64,000 nucleotides of DNA, taken from NCBI RefSeq assembly GCF_003403035.1, contig NZ_QURN01000001.1:62001-126000 (forward strand), read 5' to 3'. Source of the stretch: Mesorhizobium denitrificans. Its GTDB lineage: Bacteria; Pseudomonadota; Alphaproteobacteria; Rhizobiales; Rhizobiaceae. Position numbers and translations under genes: made by a program. The notes beneath the pieces are model-generated. The model searched no databases. It worked only from the letters and a program-made list of their open reading frames with translations, and was not told where the DNA came from. Of this stretch, positions 47,296 through 56,364 are shown one piece after another (within the stretch, counting starts at the first letter, position 1; each line of letters opens with the position of its first letter).

Positions 47296-47313
47296 TGGTA
47301 TTTTTTTGGTATT
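47296..47313. promoter_or_regulatory. Operator candidate: TGGTATT direct repeat, 11-base period
   Basis: TGGTATT occurs at 47296-47302 and 47307-47313. The two half-sites lie on one face of the helix. It is 22 bases upstream of the murQ start and is the mirror image, in orientation, of the site at the kinase end, so each arm has its own copy. Confidence 0.65.
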
Positions 47314-47334
47314 ACTCGAAAAAGGAGGATGCGA

Positions 47335-48285
47335 ATGGCGGAACGTCGTACCGAGACGCTGCACACAGAGGCGCAAGGCATTGACCTTCGTGCGCCGGAG
47401 GCTGTGCTTCGCGTTCTGGCGCAAGGGCAGGCGGAAGCCGCAAACGCCGTTGTCGCGGCCATTCCTTCGATTGCAAAAGCTGCAGAAACGGCTGCTCGCT
47501 CGCTGGCGGGCGGCGGCAGGATCGCTTACGCGGCTGCGGGCAGTTCGGGTCTTATGGCGCTTGCCGATGGGCTCGAACTGCCCGGCACTTTCGGCATTCC
47601 GCCCGAGCGCATCGTCATATTGATCGCCGGCGGCGCGGCTAATTTTCACGAACTCGCCAATGGCGCGGAAGATGATACGGACCTCGCCCGCGCCGATGTG
47701 GCGGGCGCGCAGATCGGCGCGGGGGATTGCCTGATTGCGCTTTCGGCCAGCGGCACGACGCCATACGCGCTTGGCGCGGTGCGTGAGGCTGCCAGGCGCG
47801 GTGCGGTCACGGTGGGCATCGCCAACAATCCGGGCGCGCCGCTGCTGGATATTGCGGATGTGCCGGTGCTGATCGAAACGCCAGCGGAAGTGATTGCGGG
47901 TTCAACGCGCATGGGCGCGGCCACGGCGCAGAAGATCGCGCTCAACATGATGTCCACGCTCATGGCCATCCATCTCGGTCATGTGCATGACGGCTACATG
48001 ATCAATCTTCGTCCAGACAATGTGAAGCTCAAGGACCGCGCCGCGCGCATCGTCGCTGCGATTGCCGGTTGCGCGCCTGATGCGGCGGCAGAGCTTCTTG
48101 CGAGAAGCGGCGGCTCGGTGAAAGCTGCAATCCTGATGGCCTCGGGCGCTCAGGATGCTGCGGATGCCGAACGCTTGCTGCAAAGTGCCGGTCAACGGTT
48201 GCGACCGGCCTTGGCAATGATCGAGGGGAGCAAAAGCTCCAATCATGGCGGGGCGAAACCGCCCAAACAGGGAGAATGCAAATGA
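47335..48285 (+). CDS. murQ: N-acetylmuramic acid 6-phosphate etherase
   Basis: A 316-residue SIS enzyme that splits MurNAc-6-P into GlcNAc-6-P and D-lactate. The catalytic acids are conserved: E81 in GLELPGTFG (the E83 position of E. coli MurQ) and E112 in ANGAEDD (E114). Other marks are LIALSASGTTPYALGAV, GIANNPGAPLLD, AEVIAGSTRMGAATAQKIALNMMSTL. The first motif reads ELPGT where most MurQ have ECPPT, a divergence at non-catalytic places. ATG 47335 has AAGGAGG six bases upstream; the ATG at 47329 is too close. Its stop overlaps the binding-protein gene start (ATGA), so the etherase and importer are one operon. Confidence 0.9.
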   Translation: MAERRTETLHTEAQGIDLRAPEAVLRVLAQGQAEAANAVVAAIPSIAKAAETAARSLAGGGRIAYAAAGSSGLMALADGLELPGTFGIPPERIVILIAGGAANFHELANGAEDDTDLARADVAGAQIGAGDCLIALSASGTTPYALGAVREAARRGAVTVGIANNPGAPLLDIADVPVLIETPAEVIAGSTRMGAATAQKIALNMMSTLMAIHLGHVHDGYMINLRPDNVKLKDRAARIVAAIAGCAPDAAAELLARSGGSVKAAILMASGAQDAADAERLLQSAGQRLRPALAMIEGSKSSNHGGAKPPKQGECK

Positions 48286-49541
48286 GAACCAAAGTTTTCG
48301 TCGCCCTTTTGATGGGCACGAGTGTACTCGGCACGGCAGGCGGCGCATTTGCGCAAGACGCTGCGCTGACCATCGAAAGCTGGCGCAATGACGATCTGTC
48401 GATCTGGCAGGAAAAGCTGATCCCGGCTTTCGAGGCTGCAAATCCGGGTATCAAGGTGACGTTCGCGCCATCCGCTCCGACGGAATATAACGCCGCGCTG
48501 AATGCCAAGCTTGATGCAGGCTCGGCTGGCGACCTGATCACCTGCCGTCCGTTCGACGCTTCTCTGGAGCTTTACAACAAGGGCCATCTGGCCGACCTGA
48601 CCGGCGTGCCGGGCATGGAAAACTTCACCGACGTTGCGAAGTCCGCCTGGACGACCGACGATGGCAAGGCGACCTTCTGCGTGCCGATGGCATCCGTCAT
48701 TCACGGCTTCATCTACAACAAGGAAGCCTTCGAAAAGCTGGGCATCACGCCGCCTGCGACTGAGGACGAGTTCTTCGCCGCGCTCGAGAAGATCAAGGCA
48801 GACGGCACCTACATTCCGATGGCGATGGGCACCAAGGATCTCTGGGAAGCCGCAACCATGGGCTACCAGAACATCGGCCCGAACTATTGGCACGGTGAAG
48901 AGGGCCGTCTGGCGCTGATCAAGGGCGAGCAGAAGCTGACCGACCCACAGTGGGTCGGGCCGTTCGAGGCGCTGGCCAAGTGGAAGCCTTATCTTGGCGA
49001 CGGCTTTGAAGCCCAGACCTACCCGGACAGCCAGAACCTGTTCACGCTCGGTCGCGCGGCGATTTACCCGGCTGGTTCGTGGGAAATCTCCGGCTTCAAC
49101 ACGCAGGCCCAGTTCAAGATGGGCGCGTTCCCTCCGCCGGTGAAGAAGGCAGGCGACACCTGCTACATCTCCGACCATAACGACATCGGCATTGGCATGA
49201 ACGCCAAGACCAAGAACCCGGATGCAGCGAAGAAATTCCTGTCATGGGTGGCTTCGCCGGAATTCGCGACGATCTATGCAAACGCGCTGCCCGGTTTCTT
49301 CAGCCTGTCGTCAACCCCGGTGAAGATGGAAGACCCGCTGGCTCAGGAATTCGTCTCCTGGCGCGACAAGTGCAAGTCGACCATTCGCTCGACCTATCAG
49401 ATCCTGTCGCGCGGCACGCCGAACCTCGAAAACGAAACCTGGGTGAAGTCTGCCAACGTCATCAACGGCACGCAGACGTCGCAGCAGGCCGCCGAGGAAC
49501 TCCAGAAGGGCCTGGATAGCTGGTACAAGCCAGCGAAGTAA
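48282..49541 (+). CDS. ABC sugar transporter substrate-binding protein
   Basis: A 419-residue periplasmic binding protein of family 1 (carbohydrate uptake 1). Signal peptide MRTKVFVALLMGTSVLG, cleaved near AFAQD. Segments TIESWRNDD, VTFAPSAPTEYNAALNAKLDAGSAGDLITC and GRAAIYPAGSWEISGF are typical of sugar-binding proteins. Three Cys pairs, unusual for the family, may form disulfides (CRPF, FCVPM, TCYIS, DKCKS). In this operon it should capture the amino sugar, most simply MurNAc, GlcNAc or a muropeptide sugar. It starts inside the murQ stop and is separated from the permease by a repeat element. Confidence 0.92.
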   Translation: MRTKVFVALLMGTSVLGTAGGAFAQDAALTIESWRNDDLSIWQEKLIPAFEAANPGIKVTFAPSAPTEYNAALNAKLDAGSAGDLITCRPFDASLELYNKGHLADLTGVPGMENFTDVAKSAWTTDDGKATFCVPMASVIHGFIYNKEAFEKLGITPPATEDEFFAALEKIKADGTYIPMAMGTKDLWEAATMGYQNIGPNYWHGEEGRLALIKGEQKLTDPQWVGPFEALAKWKPYLGDGFEAQTYPDSQNLFTLGRAAIYPAGSWEISGFNTQAQFKMGAFPPPVKKAGDTCYISDHNDIGIGMNAKTKNPDAAKKFLSWVASPEFATIYANALPGFFSLSSTPVKMEDPLAQEFVSWRDKCKSTIRSTYQILSRGTPNLENETWVKSANVINGTQTSQQAAEELQKGLDSWYKPAK

Positions 49542-49845
49542 TGTCGCTTATGTAGGGAGATGCGCCCCACCCGGCCCTTCGGGCCACCCTCCCCACAGAG
49601 GGGAGGGAGGGTGCAAACTCTCAAACGTGTGCGACATACTCCGCGTTGAACAAGTGTAACTCTCTCCCTCCCCTCAATGGGTAGGTGGCCCGAAGGGGCG
49701 GGCAGGGTGAAAGCGCCGACATTACAAGGCTTACGCTGCCCCTCATCTCTACCCTTTTCCATAAACGGGGAGAGGGCGACAATGGCGTTGGCGTAATGCC
49801 GTCAAGGTAGCGCGGCGCCAACTCAACAACCGAAAGCATCGCCGC
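49542..49845. repeat. Inverted mosaic repeat inside the importer operon
   Basis: No gene is visible. CCCACCCGGCCCTTCGGG near 49567 and an inverted relative ending in AGGTGGCCCGAAGG near 49684-49697 face each other, with CCCTCCCC-ACAGA-GGGGAGGG next to the first; a further block with AACGGGGAGAGGG lies at about 49764-49776. These resemble dispersed repeats of Rhizobiales and the block at 36532-36660. It splits the binding-protein gene from the two permease genes and can form strong RNA structure. Confidence 0.6.
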
Positions 49846-50778
49846 ATGGTGACAGAGACCGCACAATCCAAACGTCCGATACGCTGGCACATTGCCGTGT
49901 TCCTCGCGCCCGCGGTGCTGATTTACACGGCTGTGATGATCCTGCCTTTGTTCGGCACGCTTCAGCTTTCGCTCTACAAGACCATCGACGGCGTTCGCCA
50001 ATTCGTAGGGCTGGATAATTTCCGCACACTATTTGGCGATCCGCGCTGGTCGGCCAGCTTCTGGAATGCACTCGGCAACAATCTGTGGTTCTTTGTCATT
50101 CACATGCTGGTGCAGAACCCGATCGGCATTGCGCTGGCTGCTATTCTCTCGCACCCCAGGCTGCGCTTTGCCGCCTTTTACCGGACGGCGATTTTCGTGC
50201 CCACGGTGCTGTCGTTCGTCGTTGTCGGCTTCATCTGGAAGCTCATCCTTTCGCCGCTCTGGGGTGTTGCCCCGTGGATGATGGGGCTTGTCGGCCTCAA
50301 GAGCTGGTTCACGCCGTGGCTCGGCAAGGAGGAATATGCGCTGACGGCGCTCGGCCTGATTTCGGTCTGGCAATTCGTCGGCATTCCCATGATGCTGATT
50401 TACGCAGCACTCCTGTCGATCCCTGATGAGGTGATCGAAGCTGCTGAAATCGATGGCATCACAGGCGCGTCGCAGTTCTGGAAAATCAAGCTGCCGCTGA
50501 TCCTGCCTTCAATCGGCATCATTTCCATCCTCACATTTGTCGGCAATTTCAACGCCTTCGACCTGATCTATTCGGCGCAAGGCGCAATGGCCGGGCCAAA
50601 CTATTCGACGGATATTCTGGGCACGTTCCTTTATCGGACGTTCTTCGGTTTCCAGCTTCAGCTTGGCGACCCGAATATGGGCGCGACGATTGCCTCCATG
50701 ATGTTCTTCATCATTCTGGCGGGCGTGTGCGTCTATCTGTTTGCAATCCAGACGCGCCTGCGGCGCTACCAGTTCTGA
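49846..50778 (+). CDS. ABC sugar transporter permease (MalF type)
   Basis: A 310-residue inner-membrane permease with about six helices. The EAA loop that docks to the ATPase is EAAEIDGITGASQFWKIKLPLILP. N-terminal helix WHIAVFLAPAVLIYTAVMIL is followed by the usual YKTIDG...FVGLDNFRTLF loop. No strong ribosome site is seen before ATG 49846; a GTG one codon later is possible. It pairs with the MalG-type permease directly after it. Confidence 0.93.
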   Translation: MVTETAQSKRPIRWHIAVFLAPAVLIYTAVMILPLFGTLQLSLYKTIDGVRQFVGLDNFRTLFGDPRWSASFWNALGNNLWFFVIHMLVQNPIGIALAAILSHPRLRFAAFYRTAIFVPTVLSFVVVGFIWKLILSPLWGVAPWMMGLVGLKSWFTPWLGKEEYALTALGLISVWQFVGIPMMLIYAALLSIPDEVIEAAEIDGITGASQFWKIKLPLILPSIGIISILTFVGNFNAFDLIYSAQGAMAGPNYSTDILGTFLYRTFFGFQLQLGDPNMGATIASMMFFIILAGVCVYLFAIQTRLRRYQF

Positions 50779-50788
50779 GGGCGGAGAC

Positions 50789-51628
50789 ATGAGCAAAGCC
50801 ACCTCCTCCCCGGTTCGTTCCGTCGCTGCACATGCGGTGCTGATCACCTACACTGTGATTGCGCTGTTTCCGGTGTTCCTGATCGTCATCAACTCGTTCA
50901 AGTCGAGAAACTCGATCTTCCGTTCGCCGCTCTCGCTGCCGGGGCCGGAAACTTTCGATCCCATCGGCTACACCACTGTTTTGAAGCAGGGCGATTTCTT
51001 CCTCTATTTCCAGAACAGCCTGATCGTCACGGTTGTCTCCCTGTTCCTTGTGCTGTTGTTCGGTGCGATGGCCGCGTTTGCGCTCTCTGAATACCGCTTC
51101 AAGGGCAACACGATGATGGGGCTTTATCTGGCGCTTGGCATCATGATTCCGATCCGGCTCGGCACGGTGGCGATCCTGCAATTGATGGTGGCGAGCGGGC
51201 TGGTCAACACGTTGACGGCGCTGATCCTCGTCTACACGGCGCAGGGCCTGCCGCTGGCGGTGTTCATTCTCGCCGAGTTCATGAAGCAGGTTTCCGATGA
51301 TCTGAAAAACGCCGGACGCATAGACGGGCTGTCCGAATATCGCATTTTCTTCCGGCTCGTTCTGCCGCTGGTGCGCCCTGCGATGGCAACCGTCGCCGTG
51401 TTCACCATGATACCAATCTGGAACGACCTCTGGTTCCCGCTGATCCTCGCGCCCTCCGAGGCAACCAAGACGGTCACGCTCGGCGCGCAGATTTTCATCG
51501 GCCAATATGTCACCAACTGGAACGCCGTGTTGGCCGCGCTTTCGCTGGCCATTTTGCCGGTGCTGGTTCTCTACGTCATTTTCTCGCGGCAGCTTATCCG
51601 CGGCATCACTTCGGGAGCGGTGAAATGA
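50789..51628 (+). CDS. ABC sugar transporter permease (MalG type)
   Basis: A 279-residue permease. First helix VLITYTVIALFPVFLIVINSF, EAA loop region KNAGRIDGLSEYRIFFRLVLPLVRPAM, final helices ending at [16 protein letters not shown] 50789 has GGCGGAGAC before it; the frame opens earlier but that part overlaps the previous gene. Its stop overlaps the oxidoreductase start (ATGA). Confidence 0.94.
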   Translation: MSKATSSPVRSVAAHAVLITYTVIALFPVFLIVINSFKSRNSIFRSPLSLPGPETFDPIGYTTVLKQGDFFLYFQNSLIVTVVSLFLVLLFGAMAAFALSEYRFKGNTMMGLYLALGIMIPIRLGTVAILQLMVASGLVNTLTALILVYTAQGLPLAVFILAEFMKQVSDDLKNAGRIDGLSEYRIFFRLVLPLVRPAMATVAVFTMIPIWNDLWFPLILAPSEATKTVTLGAQIFIGQYVTNWNAVLAALSLAILPVLVLYVIFSRQLIRGITSGAVK

Positions 51629-52686
51629 GTTCGCAAAAGCCCTTGCGCGTCGTTGTGGCGGGCCTTGGCAATATGGGCCGCAGCCATGCGCTGGCCTATG
51701 AAACCAATCCTGGTTTCGAGATTGCCGCGCTTGTGAATCGTTCGGATGTGGAGCTGCCGGAACCGCTGAAGCGTCACGCAATCCGTCGTTCGTTCGACGA
51801 TGTGCTGCGCGAGGAAAAGCCGGACGTCGCGTCGATCAACACCTATTCCGACAGCCATGCGGATTACGCCGTGAAGGCGCTGGAAGCGGGTTGCCATGTG
51901 TTTGTCGAAAAGCCGCTGGCAACAACGGTGGCCGATGCCGAGCGCGTCGTGGCGGCAGCAAAGGCAAACGGGCGCAAGCTGGTGATCGGCTATATCCTTC
52001 GCCACCACCCATCATGGGTGCGGCTCATCGCGGAAGCGCGCTCGCTTGGCGGTCCATATGTGTTCCGCATGAACCTGAATCAGCAATCCAGCGGCCCGAC
52101 TTGGGCAACGCACAAGCAGTTGATGCAGACCACGCCGCCCATCGTGGATTGCGGCGTGCATTATGTCGATGTGATGTGCCAGATCACCGACGCCAAGCCT
52201 GTCGAGGTGCGTGGCATGGGTCTTCGCCTCTCAAACGAAATTGCGCCGGATATGTATAATTACGGGCACCTCCAGGTGCTGTTCGACGACGGGTCCTTGG
52301 GTTGGTACGAAGCGGGTTGGGGGCCGATGATCTCCGAAACCGCCTTCTTCGTGAAAGACGTGATTTCGCCGAAGGGCTGCGTCTCCATCGTCATGGATGA
52401 AAGCGCAAAATCCGACGACATCGACACGCATACGAAAACCTCGCGGCTGCGCATTCATCGCGTGGAAACGGGTGCGGATGGCAGGTTCAAGACGCCTGAC
52501 CAATTGCTTTCGATGGAAGGCGAGCCGGGCCATCAGGAGCTTTGCGATCTGGAGCAGGCATATTTGCTGAAAGCCGTCCGCGAAGACATCGACCTGACGC
52601 GTCATATGTCGGATGCGGTGAAATCTCTCGCCGTCTGCCTTGCGGCGGATGAAAGCGTGCGCTCCGGGCGCGCGGTCAAGCTATAA
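51625..52686 (+). CDS. Gfo/Idh/MocA-family oxidoreductase embedded in the transporter operon
   Basis: A 353-residue NAD(P)-dependent dehydrogenase: [13 protein letters not shown] (nucleotide site), [35 protein letters not shown] (EKP motif) and [16 protein letters not shown] in the catalytic domain. It is translationally coupled to the MalG-type permease and is followed by the transporter ATPase, so it is a true operon member. Its substrate is presumably the imported sugar or a derivative, for example an oxidised or anhydro form; none of the MurNAc-GlcNAc steps in the standard pathway needs it. Confidence 0.92.
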   Translation: MSSQKPLRVVVAGLGNMGRSHALAYETNPGFEIAALVNRSDVELPEPLKRHAIRRSFDDVLREEKPDVASINTYSDSHADYAVKALEAGCHVFVEKPLATTVADAERVVAAAKANGRKLVIGYILRHHPSWVRLIAEARSLGGPYVFRMNLNQQSSGPTWATHKQLMQTTPPIVDCGVHYVDVMCQITDAKPVEVRGMGLRLSNEIAPDMYNYGHLQVLFDDGSLGWYEAGWGPMISETAFFVKDVISPKGCVSIVMDESAKSDDIDTHTKTSRLRIHRVETGADGRFKTPDQLLSMEGEPGHQELCDLEQAYLLKAVREDIDLTRHMSDAVKSLAVCLAADESVRSGRAVKL

Positions 52687-52697
52687 AGGGGGCGCGC

Positions 52698-53696
52698 GTG
52701 GGTTCGCTGTCGATTCAGAATGTCACCAAATCCTTCGGCAAGGTGGATGTGCTGAAAGGAATTGATCTTTCCGTCGATGACGGGGAGTTCGTCGTTTTCG
52801 TTGGCCCTTCCGGCTGCGGAAAGTCCACGTTGCTGCGCATCATCGCCGGGCTGGAGGATGCGACGTCCGGGTCGGTTCAGATCGATGGCCAGCACATCAA
52901 CGACGTGCCACCCGCCAAGCGTGGCATCGCGATGGTGTTCCAGACTTATGCGCTCTATCCGCATCTCAGCGTGAAGAACAATATGAGTCTTGGCCTGAAG
53001 CAGGCCGGCGAAGACGCCAATGAAATCGAACGCCGCATTGGCGTTGCGTCCACCATGCTTTCGCTGGAGCCCTATCTGGAGCGGCGCCCCGCCGAACTTT
53101 CGGGCGGGCAGCGGCAGCGCGTGGCAATCGGGCGCGCGGTCGTGCGTGAGCCAAAATTGTTCCTGTTCGACGAGCCGCTTTCCAATCTCGACGCTGCGCT
53201 GCGCGTCAACACCCGGCTGGAAATTGCCGAGCTACACCGCCGCCTGAAATCGACAATGATTTACGTTACCCACGATCAGGTTGAAGCCATGACGCTGGCC
53301 GACAAGATCGTGGTGCTGAGCGCCGGACGCATCGAGCAGGTCGGCGCGCCAATGGAGCTTTACAACAACCCGGCAAACACGTTTGTCGCCGGATTTATAG
53401 GCTCACCCAAGATGAACTTCATCGACGGTGCGCGGCTGGGCGACAGGGCCAAAATCGTGGGTGTGCGACCGGAGCATATTTCGGTGGACGCCAAAAGCGG
53501 CGACTGGAAGGGCGTCGTTGCCCATGCCGAACATCTCGGTGCGGATACGAACCTCTATCTCGACACGGAAAAGGCGGGACGCATCACTGTGCGCCTGTTT
53601 GGCGAATATCGCGTGGAGCCGGGTGCGGTGCTGTATGCGACACCCCAGCAGGGCCGGACCTATCGGTTCGACGCAGACGGGCGGACGTGGCGTTAA
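52698..53696 (+). CDS. ABC sugar transporter ATP-binding protein (UgpC/MsmX type)
   Basis: A 332-residue ATPase: Walker [13 protein letters not shown]-loop [10 protein letters not shown], signature [16 protein letters not shown], Walker [14 protein letters not shown], switch His in [11 protein letters not shown] short C-terminal OB-like TOBE domain follows ([13 protein letters not shown]). The start is GTG 52698, with AAAGGGGGCG upstream. It powers the amino-sugar importer. It converges with the LacI regulator of the agl locus, 10 bases between stops. Confidence 0.94.
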   Translation: MGSLSIQNVTKSFGKVDVLKGIDLSVDDGEFVVFVGPSGCGKSTLLRIIAGLEDATSGSVQIDGQHINDVPPAKRGIAMVFQTYALYPHLSVKNNMSLGLKQAGEDANEIERRIGVASTMLSLEPYLERRPAELSGGQRQRVAIGRAVVREPKLFLFDEPLSNLDAALRVNTRLEIAELHRRLKSTMIYVTHDQVEAMTLADKIVVLSAGRIEQVGAPMELYNNPANTFVAGFIGSPKMNFIDGARLGDRAKIVGVRPEHISVDAKSGDWKGVVAHAEHLGADTNLYLDTEKAGRITVRLFGEYRVEPGAVLYATPQQGRTYRFDADGRTWR

Positions 53697-53706
53697 GCAG
53701 CCAGGT

Positions 53707-54741
53707 TTAGGAATTGGCGCGCGTTGGAGCGCCGGCTACCGATCCCCGCACGACCAGATCGACCGGCCATACTTCGCCGCTTTTTCCTTCTTCAAGGCCG
53801 GAAATCCGCGCGGCCAGCCTTTCGGCGATCCGCGCACCGGCCAGTCGGATTGACGATCGTGTCGTCGCCAGCGGCACTGAAAAATTCTCGGGCTTCAGCC
53901 AGGGAAAAACGTCGTCATGCGCAATCAGCGACATATCCTTGGGGATCTCTATCCCAAGATCACGCGCAGCCCGAACCACGCCCAGTGCCATGATGAGACT
54001 TGAGCAGATAATGGCTGTTGGCCGTGGCGATGTTTCAAGCAAGCTCCGCGCCGCTCGATAGCCGTTCTCTTCCGTCATCGCAAACGAGCGGATCATCGGA
54101 GTTGCAAGCACTAAACCGCTTGCAGCAAGCGCATTGCGCAATCCACGCTCGCGAAAAACTGCGAATGTCTCAGCTCTCTGACCATTTATGAGTGCAATTC
54201 GCGAATGCCCGAGTTGTACCAGCAGGCGACCCGCTTCGTGAAACGCACCTTCATTATCGATGTCCATGAATGGATAGTCGAAATGCAGCCCCTCGCTGCG
54301 GCCATGCACGATATAGGGAAGCCCTAGCTGCTCCAGCAGCTTGATCCGCTTGTCGGCAGGCTTGGGTGACGAAACATAAAGCGCATCCACCTGCTTGTTC
54401 GCCACCACCCGACGATAGGTGGTTTCCTCGTCCTGCGCATCGGCGGGGCTCAGCACCAGATCGAAATCATGCGCCCGCGCATAATCTCCTAACCCCGAAA
54501 GAAATTCCACGAAGTGCGGGTCGATGTCGACTGCGCTTCCAGTGGGCAGCACATAGCCGATCATCCCGGCCTTGCCGGTCGCCAGCCGTCGCGCGCTCGG
54601 ATTTGGGCGATAGCCATGTCGCCGCGCCGCATCCATCACACGGCGACGCGTCTCCTCATTGACCTCAGGATAGCCGTTCAGCGCACGGCTGACCGTGGTC
54701 TGTGAAAGCTCCAACATCTGCGAAAGCTGTTTGAGATTCAT
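53707..54741 (-). CDS. aglR: LacI-family repressor of the alpha-glucoside locus
   Basis: A 344-residue LacI/GalR repressor. The helix-turn-helix is at the N terminus (MNLKQLSQMLELSQTTVSRALNG) with hinge GYRPNPSARRLATG; the periplasmic-binding-like ligand core follows. Position and orientation match aglR of the rhizobial agl locus. It is divergent from aglE; perfect palindromes lie just before its own start and before aglE, so it probably represses itself and the operon. ATG 54741 is taken as start; another ATG lies four codons upstream. Confidence 0.92.
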   Translation of the reverse strand: MNLKQLSQMLELSQTTVSRALNGYPEVNEETRRRVMDAARRHGYRPNPSARRLATGKAGMIGYVLPTGSAVDIDPHFVEFLSGLGDYARAHDFDLVLSPADAQDEETTYRRVVANKQVDALYVSSPKPADKRIKLLEQLGLPYIVHGRSEGLHFDYPFMDIDNEGAFHEAGRLLVQLGHSRIALINGQRAETFAVFRERGLRNALAASGLVLATPMIRSFAMTEENGYRAARSLLETSPRPTAIICSSLIMALGVVRAARDLGIEIPKDMSLIAHDDVFPWLKPENFSVPLATTRSSIRLAGARIAERLAARISGLEEGKSGEVWPVDLVVRGSVAGAPTRANS

Positions 54742-54750
54742 GGTATTCCC

Positions 54751-54762
54751 CAAAGCGCTTTG
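54751..54762. promoter_or_regulatory. LacI-type operator CAAAGCGCTTTG, regulator side
   Basis: A perfect 12-bp palindrome ten bases upstream of the aglR start. The same sequence recurs at 54910-54921. Confidence 0.8.
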
Positions 54763-54871
54763 ATTATTGCGCCAATTTTCGAATTTTCAAGATCGTTTGG
54801 CGAATAGCAGGCGTTATACGGCCATAAAAATCTACCTTACAAAAATTCAATCGATTTATGTCACAAGAGTA

Positions 54872-54921
54872 TTGACAGTTTCGGCGTTTAATGGCTCAAA
54901 TATCAGAACCAAAGCGCTTTG
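54872..54921 (+). promoter_or_regulatory. aglE promoter region with operator CAAAGCGCTTTG at 54910-54921
   Basis: A TTGACA -35 element lies at 54872-54877. The -10 is not clear (AAATAT near 54898). The second copy of the perfect palindrome covers 54910-54921, where bound AglR would block initiation. Confidence 0.7.
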
Positions 54922-54977
54922 AGGAAGCGCGCCGAGTGGAGGCTCGGCGGTTGGAAACTACCACGGGAGGAGTTGCC

Positions 54978-56333
54978 ATGAAGAAGAGTCTATTGCTCGG
55001 CGCAGCATTTTTGCTCGCTGCTTTCAGCGCGCCTGCATCGGCGGAACTGAAGTTCAAACCGGGTGAAGATTCCCGGTTCGACTGGGCCAATTATGACGAG
55101 TTGAAAAAGGTCGATCTGAAAGGCGAATCCCTTTCGATTTTCGGTCCTTGGCGCGGTGAGGACGAAGCGCTTGTTCGCTCTGTTCTGGAATATTTCTCCG
55201 AAGCCACTGGAGCGACGATAAATTACGCTTCGTCTGAAAATTACGAACAGCAGATCGTTATCGATACGCAGGCCGGAAGTCCGCCGAACATCGCTATTCT
55301 GCCGCAGCCGGGTCTGATTCAGGATTTGGCCTCCAAAGGTCTTCTGGTTCCGCTGGATGATGCAACCGCTTCGTTCGTGAAGGACAATTACGGCGCTGGC
55401 CAGTCGTGGGTCGACCTCGGCACCTATAAGGACAAGGACGGAACGGCGAAGTTCTTCGCTTTCCCATATAAGGCCGACCTCAAGTCGCTGGTCTGGTATG
55501 TGCCGGAAAACTTTGAGGAAAATGGCTACGAAGTTCCCAAGACCTGGGAAGAAATGATGAAGCTTTCCGACCAGATCGTCGCTGATGGCGGTGTGCCGTG
55601 GTGCATTGGTCTGGGTTCGGGCGGTGCGACCGGCTGGCCTGGGACGGACTGGGTAGAAGACATCATGCTGCGCACCCAGTCGCCTGAAACCTATGACAAG
55701 TGGACCCGCAACGAGATTCCGTTCAACGATCCGGCTGTGGTTGGTGCGCTGGACATTTTCGCCAAGATCGCGACCAATCCGAAATATGTCGATGGCGGTG
55801 TCGCTGCTGTTGCCGCGACTGACTTCCGCGACAGCCCGAAAGGTCTCTTCACGGTGCCGCCAAAGTGCTACATGCACCGTCAGGCATCGTTCATCTCGTC
55901 CTTCTTCCCTGAAGGGACCAAGCTGGGCGAGGGTGCAGACTTCTTCTACCTGCCCGCAATGGATGCCCATGCAGATCTCGGCAAGCCGGTGCTTGGCGGC
56001 GGTACTTTGGTGACGATTACCAAGGATTCCAAGGCCGCGCGCGCTTTCGTCGAGTTCCTGAAAATGCCGCTGGCACATGAAATCTGGATGGCGCAGTCCG
56101 GTTTCCTCACCCCGCTCAAAACCGTGAAGCCGGAAGCCTATGCGAATGATGCGCTTCGCCGTCAGGGTGACATTCTGGTGAACGCCACGACTTTCCGCTT
56201 CGACGGCTCGGACCTGATGCCAGGCAAGATCGGTGCGGGTTCATTCTGGACGGGCATGATCGACCTCGTCGGCGGCAAATCGCCTGAGGCAGTTGCGACC
56301 GATATCCAGAAGAGCTGGGACGCAATCAAGTAA
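54978..56333 (+). CDS. aglE: Alpha-glucoside ABC transporter substrate-binding protein
   Basis: A 451-residue periplasmic binding protein. Signal peptide MKKSLLLGAAFLLAAFSA, cleaved at ASAEL. The AglE family pattern is seen in FGPWRGEDEALV, YASSENYEQQIVIDTQAG, IAILPQPGLIQDLASKG and GTDWVEDIML. It binds alpha-glucosides such as sucrose, maltose and trehalose in related rhizobia. ATG 54978 has GGGAGGAG five bases before it; the frame is open further but the operator lies there. Confidence 0.94.
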   Translation: MKKSLLLGAAFLLAAFSAPASAELKFKPGEDSRFDWANYDELKKVDLKGESLSIFGPWRGEDEALVRSVLEYFSEATGATINYASSENYEQQIVIDTQAGSPPNIAILPQPGLIQDLASKGLLVPLDDATASFVKDNYGAGQSWVDLGTYKDKDGTAKFFAFPYKADLKSLVWYVPENFEENGYEVPKTWEEMMKLSDQIVADGGVPWCIGLGSGGATGWPGTDWVEDIMLRTQSPETYDKWTRNEIPFNDPAVVGALDIFAKIATNPKYVDGGVAAVAATDFRDSPKGLFTVPPKCYMHRQASFISSFFPEGTKLGEGADFFYLPAMDAHADLGKPVLGGGTLVTITKDSKAARAFVEFLKMPLAHEIWMAQSGFLTPLKTVKPEAYANDALRRQGDILVNATTFRFDGSDLMPGKIGAGSFWTGMIDLVGGKSPEAVATDIQKSWDAIK

Positions 56334-56364
56334 AGTAAGTTCCTCCCGGGCCTCATGGCCCGAT

